Of a stretch of DNA of 64,000 nt, positions 27,236-36,695 are shown piece by piece (the stretch's first letter is position 1; the number at the start of each line of letters is the position of its first letter). This stretch comes from Ewingella americana (GTDB taxonomy: Bacteria; Pseudomonadota; Gammaproteobacteria; Enterobacterales; Enterobacteriaceae), in assembly GCF_006438725.1 (NCBI RefSeq), contig NZ_RCZD01000001.1:62001-126000 (forward strand), in the 5' to 3' direction. The notes below the pieces were generated by a model. That model saw only the letters and a list, made by a program, of their open reading frames with translations, made no database searches and was not told the DNA's origin. Both the position numbers and the translations under genes were made by a program.

Positions 27236-28599
27236 TGACCGCCCGTCTCAGCCGCCTGCTCAAAACGCTTGATGACGCTGAAAAGCGCATGGAGCGCACC
27301 CCGGCCCTGCGCCGTTATGGTCGCCTGACCCGCGCCACCGGCCTGGTGCTTGAAGCCACCGGTCTGCAACTGCCGCTCGGTGCCACCTGTCTGATTGAAC
27401 GCCTTGACGGCACTATTGTGCAGGAAGTGGAAAGCGAAGTGGTCGGCTTCAATGGCCAGCATCTCTTTTTGATGCCGCTGGAAGAGGTCGAAGGTGTACT
27501 GCCCGGCGCCCGCGTCTACGCACGGATCTCGCCGGAGGGTCACACCGCCAGCAAACAGTTGCCGCTTGGCCCGCAGTTGCTTGGCCGTGTGCTCGACGGC
27601 AGCGCCAAACCGCTCGACGGTCTGCCGCCACCGGACACCGGCTATCGTGCGACGCTGATCACCCCACCGTTCAACCCGCTGCAACGTACCCCGATCACTG
27701 ACGTACTCGACGTGGGCGTGAGGGCGATTAACGCCCTGCTGACCGTCGGGCGCGGGCAACGTATGGGCCTGTTTGCCGGTTCTGGCGTAGGTAAATCCGT
27801 GCTGCTCGGCATGATGGCGCGTTACACCCAGGCAGATGTGATTGTCGTCGGCCTGATCGGTGAACGTGGCCGTGAAGTGAAAGATTTCATCGAAAACATT
27901 CTTGGCGACGAAGGCCGTGCCCGCGCGGTCGTGATCGCTGCCCCGGCGGATGTCTCGCCGCTCCTGCGTATGCAGGGTGCCGCTTACGCGACGCGCATCG
28001 CCGAAGATTTCCGCGACCGCGGCCAGCACGTATTGCTGATCATGGACTCACTGACCCGCTACGCCATGGCGCAGCGTGAAATCGCGCTGGCTATCGGCGA
28101 ACCACCGGCCACCAAAGGCTACCCGCCTTCCGTCTTCGCCAAACTGCCTGCGCTGGTTGAACGCGCCGGTAACGGTATCAGCGGCGGCGGTTCGGTCACG
28201 GCGTTTTACACGGTTCTGACCGAAGGTGATGACCAGCAAGACCCGATTGCCGACTCCGCCCGCGCTATTCTCGACGGCCACATCGTGCTGTCGCGCCGCC
28301 TGGCTGAGGCCGGGCATTATCCGGCCATTGATATTGAAGCCTCGATCAGCCGCGCCATGACGTCATTGATTGATGATGCTCAGTACGGCCGCGTGCGTGA
28401 TTTTAAACAACTGTTGTCCAGCTATCAGCGCAACCGCGATCTGGTCAGCGTGGGTGCCTACGCCGCAGGCAGCGATCCGCTGCTTGACCGCGCCATCCGA
28501 CTCTACCCGCAAATAGAAGATTTTTTGCAGCAGGACATCATGGAGCGTAGCTCGTATGAAGATGCCTGCCTGCAACTAAAAATGTTGTTACCGGGTTAA
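27235..28599 (+). CDS. fliI: FliI, flagellar type III export ATPase
   Basis: This 454-residue relative of the F1 beta subunit has Walker A AGSGVGKS at 181-188, Walker [15 protein letters not shown] (about 262-275) and the conserved [14 protein letters not shown]. It forms a hexamer that readies substrates for export. The ATG at 27235 shares one base with the fliH stop (TGATG), so the longer frame from 27205 is rejected. Confidence 0.96.
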   Translation: MTARLSRLLKTLDDAEKRMERTPALRRYGRLTRATGLVLEATGLQLPLGATCLIERLDGTIVQEVESEVVGFNGQHLFLMPLEEVEGVLPGARVYARISPEGHTASKQLPLGPQLLGRVLDGSAKPLDGLPPPDTGYRATLITPPFNPLQRTPITDVLDVGVRAINALLTVGRGQRMGLFAGSGVGKSVLLGMMARYTQADVIVVGLIGERGREVKDFIENILGDEGRARAVVIAAPADVSPLLRMQGAAYATRIAEDFRDRGQHVLLIMDSLTRYAMAQREIALAIGEPPATKGYPPSVFAKLPALVERAGNGISGGGSVTAFYTVLTEGDDQQDPIADSARAILDGHIVLSRRLAEAGHYPAIDIEASISRAMTSLIDDAQYGRVRDFKQLLSSYQRNRDLVSVGAYAAGSDPLLDRAIRLYPQIEDFLQQDIMERSSYEDACLQLKMLLPG

Positions 28600-28617
28600 T
28601 CTTCTTAAGGAGATCTC

Positions 28618-29061
28618 ATGGAAAGCTCTTCCCCATTGATTACTCTCTGTTCTTTAGCCCAGAAGGCACTGGATCAGGCAACCAATCATCTGGGTCAGAT
28701 CAGGCAGTCGCACAATCAGGCGCAAGAACAACTGTCGATGCTACTCAATTACCAGAACGAGTACCGGCAGAAGCTTAACACGACCATGACTGACGGCATC
28801 GCAGCCAACACCTGGCAGAACTACCAGCAGTTTATTACCACGCTGGAAGTGGCTATCGACCAGCACCGGCAGCAACTGTTGCAGTGGAACCAACGTCTGG
28901 ACGCCGCCGTTAACCAGTGGCAGGAGAAGCAACAGCGCCTGAATGCCTACCAGACGCTGCAAAGCCGGGCCAGCGAACAGCGACGCCAACATGAAAACCG
29001 GATGGATCAGAAGCAAACGGATGAATTCGCCCAGCGCGGCGCACACAGGAAAAAACATTGA
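28618..29061 (+). CDS. fliJ: FliJ, export chaperone-escort / ATPase stalk
   Basis: This 147-residue coiled-coil protein sits in the centre of the FliI ring and links it to FlhA. The sequence is almost all helical heptads rich in Gln (LGQIRQSHNQAQEQLSMLLNYQNEYRQKL). AAGGAG precedes the ATG. The TGA overlaps the fliK ATG by one base. Confidence 0.93.
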   Translation: MESSSPLITLCSLAQKALDQATNHLGQIRQSHNQAQEQLSMLLNYQNEYRQKLNTTMTDGIAANTWQNYQQFITTLEVAIDQHRQQLLQWNQRLDAAVNQWQEKQQRLNAYQTLQSRASEQRRQHENRMDQKQTDEFAQRGAHRKKH

Positions 29062-30410
29062 TGAATATGAATATTGTGCCCGCTGCCGTGACATCGGCCA
29101 ACGCCAGCACTGGCACCAACAAAGCCACCGACAGTAGCCTTCTGGCAGACGCGGATGCCAGCACGGCAAGCGATGACTTCGCCACACAACTGGAAGCGCA
29201 ACTGGGAGCCAAATTGGGTTCGCAAATTGGCCAGTTGGGTAAACAGATCAGCGCCAAAGGCCAGGTGGTGGATAAAAACACCCTGACGCAGGCCATTAAC
29301 GCCGGTGAAAAAGCGGGTACACTGACCCTGCTTGATGAAACTCAGCTTAAACAGGTCATGACTGCCGTTCAGAACTTACCGGCAGGCAACCTGAAAACCA
29401 CCGACCTCAACGCGCTGAAAGGTTTGCTCTCCGGCGATAAAGAGGATGTCCGCGATGCTAAAACGGAAGACAGCAACGCCCTGCCGGTTCAGGCCCTGTT
29501 CGCCATGCTGGCGGCGCAGCCTGCACAACCGGTGACCGTTGCCGCCGCCGCACAGGGCACTACGCTGTCCAAAACCGACGACGGGAAAGATAAAGCGGCT
29601 CTGCTACAAAGCCTGAGCGGGGATGCCAAAACATTGCTTGCAGGTGATGATAAAACCGCAGATCATAAAACCGCCGTGACCGACAGCAAAACCAGCGCCA
29701 GCAGCACAGCCGCCAGCAGTAAAACCACCAGCACCACCGATTTTAGCAGCGCACTGACGGCAATGAGCACGGCGGCGGGCACCGCTTCCCAAACTGACAG
29801 CCATCAAAAAAGCAGCGACAACAGCAGCCTGCTGCAGACGCTGAACCAGGTCAATGCGGCAGCGATGGCCTCGCCTTCAGCCACCGTGTCAAGTACGCCG
29901 ACCACCACCTCGCTGGTAAGCGCGCCGGGCGTACCCCAGTTGAGTGCCCAACTGGGCAGCCCAGAGTGGCAACAGCAGTTAGGCCAGCAGGTGATGATGT
30001 TCAACCGCCAGGGGCAGCAAACGGCAGAACTGCGTCTTAATCCGCAGGATTTGGGATCAATTCAAATCAGCATGAAGATTGAAGACGGTCAGGCGCAGAT
30101 GAACTTTGTCTCCGGCCACAGCGGCGTGCGTGCCGCGCTGGAAGCGGCAATGCCACAGCTGCGCACATCACTGGCAGACAGCGGTATCAACCTCAGCCAG
30201 AGCAACGTCAGCAGCGACACCTCGCAATGGCAACAGGCGCAGCAAGGTTTCCAGCAATCCGGCCAGCAGTCGGGTTCATCGCAGGGTAATGCGGCCAGTT
30301 GGGCCGCGTTTAATGGCACCGGCAGTGTGGCTGCCAGCGATGCACTGCCAGTACCCGCTTCGCTACAGCAGCTGGCTAATGGCAAAAGCGGCGTGGATAT
30401 TTTTGCGTAA
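29061..30410 (+). CDS. fliK: FliK, hook-length control protein
   Basis: This 449-residue secreted ruler has a long low-complexity N-terminal part rich in Ala, Thr, Ser and Gln, and the conserved C-terminal switch domain (about 320-400): RQGQQTAELRLNPQDLGSIQISMKIEDGQAQ and FVSGHSGVRAALEAAMPQLR. When the hook reaches length, this domain changes FlhB specificity. The start is the ATG at 29061, overlapping the fliJ stop; the upstream TTG is rejected. Confidence 0.94.
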   Translation: MNMNIVPAAVTSANASTGTNKATDSSLLADADASTASDDFATQLEAQLGAKLGSQIGQLGKQISAKGQVVDKNTLTQAINAGEKAGTLTLLDETQLKQVMTAVQNLPAGNLKTTDLNALKGLLSGDKEDVRDAKTEDSNALPVQALFAMLAAQPAQPVTVAAAAQGTTLSKTDDGKDKAALLQSLSGDAKTLLAGDDKTADHKTAVTDSKTSASSTAASSKTTSTTDFSSALTAMSTAAGTASQTDSHQKSSDNSSLLQTLNQVNAAAMASPSATVSSTPTTTSLVSAPGVPQLSAQLGSPEWQQQLGQQVMMFNRQGQQTAELRLNPQDLGSIQISMKIEDGQAQMNFVSGHSGVRAALEAAMPQLRTSLADSGINLSQSNVSSDTSQWQQAQQGFQQSGQQSGSSQGNAASWAAFNGTGSVAASDALPVPASLQQLANGKSGVDIFA

Positions 30411-30421
30411 TAATTAAGCCT

Positions 30422-30476
30422 TACCCCACTATTTTTCGAGGTGCGACAAAGCAGCGACTCGAAAGATAGTGGGGTA
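30422..30476 (+). other. Long near-perfect hairpin in the fliK-fliL gap
   Basis: TACCCCACTATTTTTCGAG (30422-30440) pairs with 30458-30476, matching 18 of 19 bases around a 17-base loop. The motif TTACCCCA appears twice more before fliL (about 30499 and 30570). There is only a short T/A-rich tail, so it is not a classic terminator. It may separate the fliFGHIJK and fliLMNOPQR messages or protect an RNA end. No gene is seen in the 188-bp gap. Confidence 0.7.
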
Positions 30477-30598
30477 AACGGCAGATGTAACCCCCTTTAC
30501 CCCACCTATTCCGACTATTGAAAGAAGGGATACGCGGGATAATCCTAAACAGAAATTAAATATCTAACTTACCCCAATAACAGGAACTTCGCTTATCC

Positions 30599-31090
30599 AT
30601 GTCTGATTCTGCCATTTCGACCAAGCGTAAAAGTAAACGCCCGATGCTGATTATCCTGCTGATTTTGGTGGTAATTGCCGCCGCCGGTGGGGGCTATGCA
30701 TGGTGGACATTGCACAATAAGCCTGCTGCTCCGGGGACGGAGCAAGTGAAGAAAGACGTTCCACCGGCACCACCGATTTTCCTGGCACTCGAGACCTTTA
30801 CCGTAAATCTGCAAAACGCGGATAACAACCCCGATCGCGTGTTGTATATCGGCCTGACTCTGCGCCTGCCGGATGAGCAAAACCGCACTGCGTTGAACGA
30901 GTACCTGCCAGAAGTGCGCAGCCGTTTACTGATGCTGTTGTCACGCCAGAAAAGCGACGACCTGGCTAGCGAAGTGGGCAAACAGCAGTTGATCGCCGAT
31001 ATCAAACAAGTTCTGAGTCCTCCGTTTGTCAAAGGTCAGCCTAATGTGCTGATCAGCGATGTGCTTTTCACTGCTTTCATACTGCGATAA
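30599..31090 (+). CDS. fliL: FliL, stator-associated basal body protein
   Basis: This 163-residue inner-membrane protein has a basic N-terminus (TKRKSKRP), one membrane helix (about 16-36) and a periplasmic stomatin-like domain (FLALETFTVNLQNADNNPDRVLYIGLTL). It stabilises stators around the motor under load. It starts the second half of the fli cluster, after the hairpin-containing gap, with AGGA in the leader. Confidence 0.95.
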   Translation: MSDSAISTKRKSKRPMLIILLILVVIAAAGGGYAWWTLHNKPAAPGTEQVKKDVPPAPPIFLALETFTVNLQNADNNPDRVLYIGLTLRLPDEQNRTALNEYLPEVRSRLLMLLSRQKSDDLASEVGKQQLIADIKQVLSPPFVKGQPNVLISDVLFTAFILR

Positions 31091-31097
31091 TCAAATT

Positions 31098-32114
31098 ATG
31101 GCCGACAGCATTCTTTCACAGGCAGAAATTGACGCGCTGCTCAATGGTGACAGCGACAGCGACAGCGCGCAGGAGGTCAACACCACTGCGGCCAAACCTG
31201 ACGATGGTGTAAAACCTTTTGACCCTACCACCCAGCGACGCGTGGTCCGTGAGCGGTTGCAGGCGCTGGAAATTATCAACGAGCGGTTTGCCCGTCACTT
31301 CCGCATGGGTTTATTCAACCTGTTGCGCCGCAGCCCGGACATCACCGTCGGCCCGATTAAAATCCAGCCGTACCATGATTTTGCCCGCAACCTGCCGGTG
31401 CCCACTAACCTTAACGTTATCCACCTGAAACCGCTGCGCGGCTCGGCGCTGTTCGTGTTTGCGCCCAGCCTGGTATTTATCGCCGTGGATAACCTGTTCG
31501 GCGGTGACGGACGCTTTCCGACCAAAGTCGAAGGCCGCGAGTTCACCCACACCGAACAGCGCGTGATCAAACGCATGCTGACACTGGCGCTGGACGCCTA
31601 CGAAGATGCGTGGAGCGCGGTGTATAAACTGAGCGTGGAGTACGTACGCGCCGAGTTACAGGTCAAATTCACTAACATCACGTCGTCTCCGAATGACATC
31701 GTGGTCACCACCCCGTTCCACGTTGAGATCGGCGCACTGAGCGGCGATCTCAACATCTGTATTCCGTTTAGCATGATTGAACCAATACGTGAACTGCTGA
31801 CCAACCCGCCGATTGAAAACTCGCGCAACGAAGAGAGTCAGTGGCGCGAAAATCTGGTGCATCAGGTCAAGCACTCCCAGCTGGAACTGGTGGCAAATTT
31901 TGTTGATATTCCGCTGCGCTTGTCGCAAATCCTCAAGCTGCAACCGGGTGACGTTCTGCCTATTGAAAAACCGGACCGCCTGATTGCGCACGTTGACGGC
32001 GTCCCGGTGCTGACCAGCAAATATGGCACCCTCAACGATCAGTACGCCCTGCGCGTTGAACATTTGATTAACCCAATTTTGAATTCCCTGGATGAGGAAC
32101 AGCCCCATGAGTGA
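31098..32114 (+). CDS. fliM: FliM, motor switch protein (CheY-P binding)
   Basis: This 338-residue protein has the N-terminal CheY-P-binding segment DSILSQAEIDALLNGDSDSD, the middle domain that stacks on FliG (RVVRERLQALEIINERFARHFRM, LFGGDGRFPTKVEGREFTHTEQR) and a C-terminal FliN-like domain. The ATG at 31098 follows the fliL stop by seven bases; the open frame upstream lies inside fliL. Its end overlaps fliN by eight bases. Confidence 0.96.
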   Translation: MADSILSQAEIDALLNGDSDSDSAQEVNTTAAKPDDGVKPFDPTTQRRVVRERLQALEIINERFARHFRMGLFNLLRRSPDITVGPIKIQPYHDFARNLPVPTNLNVIHLKPLRGSALFVFAPSLVFIAVDNLFGGDGRFPTKVEGREFTHTEQRVIKRMLTLALDAYEDAWSAVYKLSVEYVRAELQVKFTNITSSPNDIVVTTPFHVEIGALSGDLNICIPFSMIEPIRELLTNPPIENSRNEESQWRENLVHQVKHSQLELVANFVDIPLRLSQILKLQPGDVLPIEKPDRLIAHVDGVPVLTSKYGTLNDQYALRVEHLINPILNSLDEEQPHE

Positions 32115-32526
32115 CACCAATAAACCGTCTGACAGCGGATCGGAAAACGTTGACGATTTATGGGCTGATGCGTTTAACGAACAGCTTTCAGCAGGCGGCA
32201 GTGAAAAAGCGTCCACCGAAGGCGTGTTCGCCGCGCTGGGTGCCCAGGAAGGCACCGGAAGTTTGCAGGATATCGATATGATCCTCGACATTCCGGTGAA
32301 ACTGACCGTCGAGTTAGGCCGCACCAAAATGACCATCAAAGAGCTGCTGCGCCTGTCGCAGGGTTCCGTCGTGGCACTGGACGGACTGGCAGGCGAACCG
32401 CTGGATATTCTGATCAACGGCTATCTGATTGCTCAGGGTGAAGTGGTGGTGGTGGCCGACAAATACGGCGTGCGCATCACTGACATCATCACGCCATCAG
32501 AACGTATGCGTCGTTTGAGCCGCTAA
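32107..32526 (+). CDS. fliN: FliN, motor switch C-ring protein
   Basis: This 139-residue protein has a variable acidic N-terminus and the SpoA-like domain (DIDMILDIPVKLTVELGRTKMTIKELLRLSQGSVVALDGLAGEPLDI). It makes the base of the C-ring with FliM and docks FliH. It overlaps fliM by eight bases, and its TAA shares one base with the fliO ATG. Confidence 0.96.
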   Translation: MSDTNKPSDSGSENVDDLWADAFNEQLSAGGSEKASTEGVFAALGAQEGTGSLQDIDMILDIPVKLTVELGRTKMTIKELLRLSQGSVVALDGLAGEPLDILINGYLIAQGEVVVVADKYGVRITDIITPSERMRRLSR

Positions 32527-32966
32527 TGCCTAACAGCGTCGCCCCCCCGGATTCCCCCTACGCTACGCCTGCGTCGCCGCACATTGCGTCTCAACAGGCG
32601 GCACCGGCGATGCCACCCAGTTCAGTTCTGACGCAGGTCAGTACTGTGCTTGGCGGCATTTTGCTGCTGATTTTGTTTATCGGCTGGGTGGCGAAGCGTA
32701 CCGGTTTTGCACCGCAGTCGAAGAATAACAAACTGCTCAAAGTGACGGCCAGTTGTCAGGTCGGCCGTGGTGAAAAAGTGGTGATAGTAGAAGTGGACAA
32801 TACCTGGCTGGTGCTTGGCGTGACCTCGCATCAGATCACCCCGCTGCATACGCTGAGCGCACCACCGGTGGTCGCCACGCCGGATGACGTGACAGCGTCA
32901 CAAAAACCGACTGACTTTGGTCAGTTGCTGAAAAAAGTACTGAAACGTCCGGGAAACAAGGCATGA
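32526..32966 (+). CDS. fliO: FliO, flagellar export-gate assembly factor
   Basis: This 146-residue protein has a Pro/Ala/Ser-rich N-terminus, one membrane helix (about 35-58, [19 protein letters not shown]) and the conserved [21 protein letters not shown] stretch. FliO helps the FliP ring assemble and is the least conserved gate protein. It is packed between fliN and fliP with overlaps at both ends. Confidence 0.92.
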   Translation: MPNSVAPPDSPYATPASPHIASQQAAPAMPPSSVLTQVSTVLGGILLLILFIGWVAKRTGFAPQSKNNKLLKVTASCQVGRGEKVVIVEVDNTWLVLGVTSHQITPLHTLSAPPVVATPDDVTASQKPTDFGQLLKKVLKRPGNKA

Positions 32967-33709
32967 GCTCGCTGAAATCTTCTTTGCGCTGGCTGCTGCC
33001 GGTGCTGTTACTGGTCAGCCCTGCGGCCTTCGCGCAATTGCCGGGGATCATCAGCCAACAGCTGTCCAACGGTACCCAAAGCTGGTCATTGCCGGTGCAA
33101 ACGCTGGTGTTTATCACCACGCTGACACTGCTGCCCGCCATGCTGCTGATGTGCACCAGTTTTACCCGTATCATCATCGTGCTCGGTTTACTGCGAAACG
33201 CACTCGGTACGCCGTCGGCACCGCCTAACCAGGTGATGCTCGGTCTGGCGCTGTTTCTGACCTTTTTCGTTATGTCGCCGGTGTTTGATAAAATTTACAC
33301 CGACGCCTATCAGCCCTTCAGCGAAGATAAAATCAGTATGCAGGTCGCGATGGACAAAGGGGCAGAACCGCTGCGCCAGTTCATGCTGCGCCAGACCCGC
33401 GAAAGCGATCTGGCCCTGTACGCCCGCTTAGCCAGTTTGCCGCCGCTGGCCGGTCCCGAAGCGGTGCCGATGCGTATCCTGTTACCGGCCTACGTCACCA
33501 GCGAACTGAAAACCGCCTTCCAGATTGGTTTTACTGTGTTCATCCCGTTTATGATCATCGACCTGGTGGTCGCCAGCGTACTGATGGCACTCGGGATGAT
33601 GATGGTACCGCCCGCCACCATCTCACTGCCTTTCAAGCTGATGCTGTTTGTGCTGGTAGATGGCTGGCAGCTCCTGCTCGGGTCGCTGGCACAAAGCTTC
33701 TACAGTTAA
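32963..33709 (+). CDS. fliP: FliP, export-gate core protein
   Basis: This 248-residue protein has a cleavable signal peptide ([14 protein letters not shown]) and four membrane helices. Diagnostic stretches include [42 protein letters not shown] and [25 protein letters not shown]. Five copies build the helical export pore with FliQ and FliR. It overlaps fliO by four bases. Unusually, 173 bp separate it from fliQ. Confidence 0.96.
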   Translation: MSSLKSSLRWLLPVLLLVSPAAFAQLPGIISQQLSNGTQSWSLPVQTLVFITTLTLLPAMLLMCTSFTRIIIVLGLLRNALGTPSAPPNQVMLGLALFLTFFVMSPVFDKIYTDAYQPFSEDKISMQVAMDKGAEPLRQFMLRQTRESDLALYARLASLPPLAGPEAVPMRILLPAYVTSELKTAFQIGFTVFIPFMIIDLVVASVLMALGMMMVPPATISLPFKLMLFVLVDGWQLLLGSLAQSFYS

Positions 33710-33882
33710 AGATTTTTCGCGCTCCACCGCCCGAATTGATGGGCGTCAGCGTCGCAGTCAGTTTGTTCACCGCCAGCGCGCAGGGCCCGCAGCGTACATA
33801 AGTACGTGAGGAGCACGAGCACTGCCGGGGAACAAAATGGCAAGTAAGCTAGCCCAAGTGCACTCATATTGGACACAAGATC
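33710..33882. repeat. Repeat-like insert between fliP and fliQ
   Basis: fliP and fliQ normally abut; here 173 bp intervene. The insert contains the palindrome CGTAC-ATAA-GTACG (33793-33806) nested in GGGCCCGCAG ... CTGCCGGGG arms, with GTGAGGAGCACGAGC after it. This resembles a distant ERIC relative (CTTACATAAGTAAGTGA...GAGCG) or another enterobacterial intergenic repeat. It leaves only a weak ribosome site (GGACAC) before fliQ. No open frame of interest is seen. Confidence 0.6.
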
Positions 33883-34152
33883 ATGACTCCTGAATCGGTA
33901 ATGGCGCTGGGCAACCAGGCGATGAAAATTGCATTGGCGGTGGCTGCACCTTTGTTGCTGGCCGCGCTGGTCACCGGTCTTATCGTCAGCCTGTTGCAGG
34001 CGGCGACGCAGATCAACGAACAAACGCTGTCGTTCATTCCTAAGATTCTGGCCGTCGTCGCCACTATCGTTATCGCAGGTCCATGGATGCTCAACTTGCT
34101 GCTGGACTATATGCGCACGTTGTTCACCAGCCTGCCCTATATTATCGGCTGA
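33883..34152 (+). CDS. fliQ: FliQ, export-gate protein
   Basis: This 89-residue protein has two membrane helices (about 16-40 and 52-76). The family motif LLAALVTGLIVSLLQAATQINEQTLSFIPKI is complete. Four copies join the FliP5-FliR1 pore. It is separated from fliP by the repeat-like insert and followed after three bases by fliR. Confidence 0.96.
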   Translation: MTPESVMALGNQAMKIALAVAAPLLLAALVTGLIVSLLQAATQINEQTLSFIPKILAVVATIVIAGPWMLNLLLDYMRTLFTSLPYIIG

Positions 34153-34155
34153 CCG

Positions 34156-34938
34156 GTGATCTCCTTCGACAGCACGCAGCTGGCCGGCTGGCTGAGCATG
34201 TATTTCTGGCCCCTGTTGCGTATCTTGGCACTGATCAGCACCGCCCCCATCACCGGCGAAAAGCAGGTGCCAAAAAAAGTCAAACTCGGCCTCGGCATGA
34301 TGATCACCTTTTTGATTGCCCCCGGTTTGCCCCCTATCGAAGTGCCGATGTTCTCGAGCGGTGCCCTCTGGTTGGCGGCGCAACAGATTATTATCGGCAC
34401 CGCACTCGGTCTGACCATGCAACTGGCGTTTGCCGCGGTGCGTATGGCCGGTGAAATCATCGGCTTGCAGATGGGTATCTCGTTTGCCACTTTCTTTGAC
34501 CCCAGCAACCGCCTTAACACGCCGATATTGGCGCAGCTATTAAACCTGTTGGCGGTGCTGCTGTTCCTCAGTTTCAACGGTCATCTGTGGCTGATTTCGC
34601 TGCTTTCCGACAGTTTCCACACCCTGCCCATTCGTTCACACCCGCTAAATGGCAACGGATTTATGGCATTGGCGAAAGGTGGCAGTATTATTTTCAGCGG
34701 CGGCCTGATGCTGGCGCTGCCGATTGTCACGCTGCTGCTGACGCTCAACATGGCTCTTGGGCTGCTCAACCGCGTGACACCACAGCTGTCGGTGTTCGTA
34801 ATCGGTTTCCCGCTGACGCTGAGTATTGGTATTTTGGCTATGGGGTTGATGATGCCGATGGTCGCCCCGTTCTGCGAACACCTCTTCAGTGAAGTGTTCG
34901 ACAAACTGGTGCTGATTTTAGGGCAACTGGCAGCCTGA
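34156..34938 (+). CDS. fliR: FliR, export-gate protein
   Basis: This 260-residue polytopic membrane protein resembles a FliP-FliQ fusion in fold. [35 protein letters not shown] and [23 protein letters not shown] match the family. The start codon is GTG three bases after the fliQ stop. It is the last gene of the cluster; rcsA, which follows fliR in E. coli, is absent, and rlmC runs convergently with a 10-bp gap. Confidence 0.95.
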   Translation: MISFDSTQLAGWLSMYFWPLLRILALISTAPITGEKQVPKKVKLGLGMMITFLIAPGLPPIEVPMFSSGALWLAAQQIIIGTALGLTMQLAFAAVRMAGEIIGLQMGISFATFFDPSNRLNTPILAQLLNLLAVLLFLSFNGHLWLISLLSDSFHTLPIRSHPLNGNGFMALAKGGSIIFSGGLMLALPIVTLLLTLNMALGLLNRVTPQLSVFVIGFPLTLSIGILAMGLMMPMVAPFCEHLFSEVFDKLVLILGQLAA

Positions 34939-34948
34939 CGTTTGCAGG

Positions 34949-36076
34949 TTAACGGCGGGAAAGTAACGCCATGACTTCGTAGTGTGCAGTGTGCGGAAAC
35001 ATGTCGAATAGCTGGACGCGCTCGATGTGGTAGTCCGGCAGATGGGTAAGGTCTTTCGCCATGGTTTGTGCGTTGCAGCTGGAATAAAGAATGGTCTGCG
35101 GCGCCATGCGGCTTAAGTAATCACAAAGCTCTGCGCCGATACCTCGCCGTGGCGGATTAACCAGCACCAGGTCTGGCACCTCCCCCTTGCCGGTCGCGAA
35201 ACCGGTTGAGTCCAGCGCCTGAAACTCCACGTTTTTCAATCCTAACCTTGCAGCCGATTCGCGCGCGCAGGCTATCGCTTCGGCACTGATTTCAATCCCG
35301 GTCAATTTCATCTCAGGCGTAGCGCAATGCAGGCCAAAACCACCGACCCCGCAGAACAGATCCCACATGCTATCAATTTTAAGATCGGTCACCCATTCCC
35401 GTGCCGTGGCATATAACGCCGCCGCCACCTGCGGATTGGTTTGGAAGAAACTCTGCGGACGAATAAACAACGGCACATGGTTAAACTCCTCTTCCAGCGC
35501 CTGCTGCGCCGTCAGCGGGATCTCCTCATCCCCCTCAAGTCTCGCCATATGTACTGGCTGAATATTGGCAGATATTACTTTTAGCTGCGGAAGCTGCTGC
35601 TGCAGCCACGGCAACGCGGCGCGCAGCTGGGCCAGTTTGGTCTGCGAACGCAGCACGAAGCGCAGCATCATGCCGCCCTCTTGCTGGCTTTCGGTTAACA
35701 GCAGGAATTTCAACTCACCGCGTTTGCGCGCCACGTTATAGGGCGTCAGCCCTGCGCGGGCGATGAAGCTTTTGAGTACGGAGAACACCGCCGGAAAACT
35801 GGCCGGATAGAGCGGACATTCGCACAGATCAACCGGCGTACCGTCGCGGTGCAGCATGCCTAACAGCGGGCGTTCGACGCTGCCGCTGACCACCATTTTA
35901 GCTTTATTGCGAAACGCACTTTCCGCGCCGGTGACCGGTTCGCACCATTGGCTGACCGGCAGGCCTTCGAGCAGTTGGCTCAAATCCTGCTGTTTATCGG
36001 CCAGCTGGCGTGAATAAGGTTTGTCGAGCCACTGACATGAGCGGCAGGTCCCGGCGGTATAAAGTGCGCAATGCAT
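34949..36076 (-). CDS. rlmC: RlmC, 23S rRNA m5U747 methyltransferase
   Basis: This 375-residue RumA-family SAM-dependent enzyme has Fe-S ligands Cys3, Cys11, Cys14 and Cys87 in the pattern of E. coli RlmC. The SAM-binding motif [14 protein letters not shown], the [13 protein letters not shown] loop and the catalytic cysteine in [10 protein letters not shown] are all present. It methylates U747 of 23S rRNA. It follows potFGHI-ybjO as in E. coli. Confidence 0.95.
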   Translation of the reverse strand: MHCALYTAGTCRSCQWLDKPYSRQLADKQQDLSQLLEGLPVSQWCEPVTGAESAFRNKAKMVVSGSVERPLLGMLHRDGTPVDLCECPLYPASFPAVFSVLKSFIARAGLTPYNVARKRGELKFLLLTESQQEGGMMLRFVLRSQTKLAQLRAALPWLQQQLPQLKVISANIQPVHMARLEGDEEIPLTAQQALEEEFNHVPLFIRPQSFFQTNPQVAAALYATAREWVTDLKIDSMWDLFCGVGGFGLHCATPEMKLTGIEISAEAIACARESAARLGLKNVEFQALDSTGFATGKGEVPDLVLVNPPRRGIGAELCDYLSRMAPQTILYSSCNAQTMAKDLTHLPDYHIERVQLFDMFPHTAHYEVMALLSRR

Positions 36077-36134
36077 GAAAGATGACCGTTATCTGGAAAG
36101 CAGGAGAAAAGTTGGCGCGCAGTGTACCACTGGC

Positions 36135-36581
36135 TCAGCGTCGGCGCAGGAAAAACCGGCGGCTGCCCGGCGGGGCATACAACAACAGGATCACCACAAT
36201 GTCAGGGATTTTCTGCATCAATAATGCATACAGGAACTCGCCCTGCGTGTCGGTTTCAAAGCGAAAAATCTTCGGCCCGAACCAGTCAAAAGAAGCCAGT
36301 AGCATATAACCCACCACCACGGCCTGACAGCCGATAAAGGCTCTGCGGCCCCAGTTACGGCCACGCATCATGGCGTAAGCGGCGCGGCACTCCACCAGCA
36401 CAATCATCAGGCTGGCGAGCAGAATAATACAGTTGAGCCACGAACTGGCGCTGGCACGCACAAAATCACTCAGGCCGGCCACCCCCATGGCATCAAACAG
36501 CAGAATGAATTCCAGACAGCGCGTCGCCACGATGGCCGAGGCGCCAATCATGACGGGTACGGGTATGAACTGTAACTTCAT
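36135..36581 (-). CDS. ybjO: YbjO, inner-membrane protein of unknown function
   Basis: This 148-residue protein has four predicted membrane helices. The C-terminal MQKIPDIVVILLLYAPPGSRRFF closely fits E. coli YbjO (MQKLPDMLILMLLFVPSTSRRFF). The N-terminus is about 20 residues shorter than in E. coli; an in-frame stop just upstream excludes extension. It lies between potI and rlmC, the conserved location. Confidence 0.85.
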   Translation of the reverse strand: MKLQFIPVPVMIGASAIVATRCLEFILLFDAMGVAGLSDFVRASASSWLNCIILLASLMIVLVECRAAYAMMRGRNWGRRAFIGCQAVVVGYMLLASFDWFGPKIFRFETDTQGEFLYALLMQKIPDIVVILLLYAPPGSRRFFLRRR

Positions 36582-36695
36582 CCCCTGCGCCCCAGACGCT
36601 GCGTTGGCTGCTTTTGTTCATCCAAATCGCCGATTGGTGTCAGCCCGCGTTTGCCGCCTGGCTGATACGCCAATCGCGTTGGGGAGGTATCAATG

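Noticed and set aside
26989-28029. 346-codon minus-strand frame opposite fliH-fliI
   Set aside because: An antisense shadow of fliI; its composition (Gln, His and Arg rich) is typical of frame complements.
36582-36695. Upstream extension of ybjO
   Set aside because: An in-frame TGA lies a short distance upstream of the ATG at 36581, and no alternative start exists between them.
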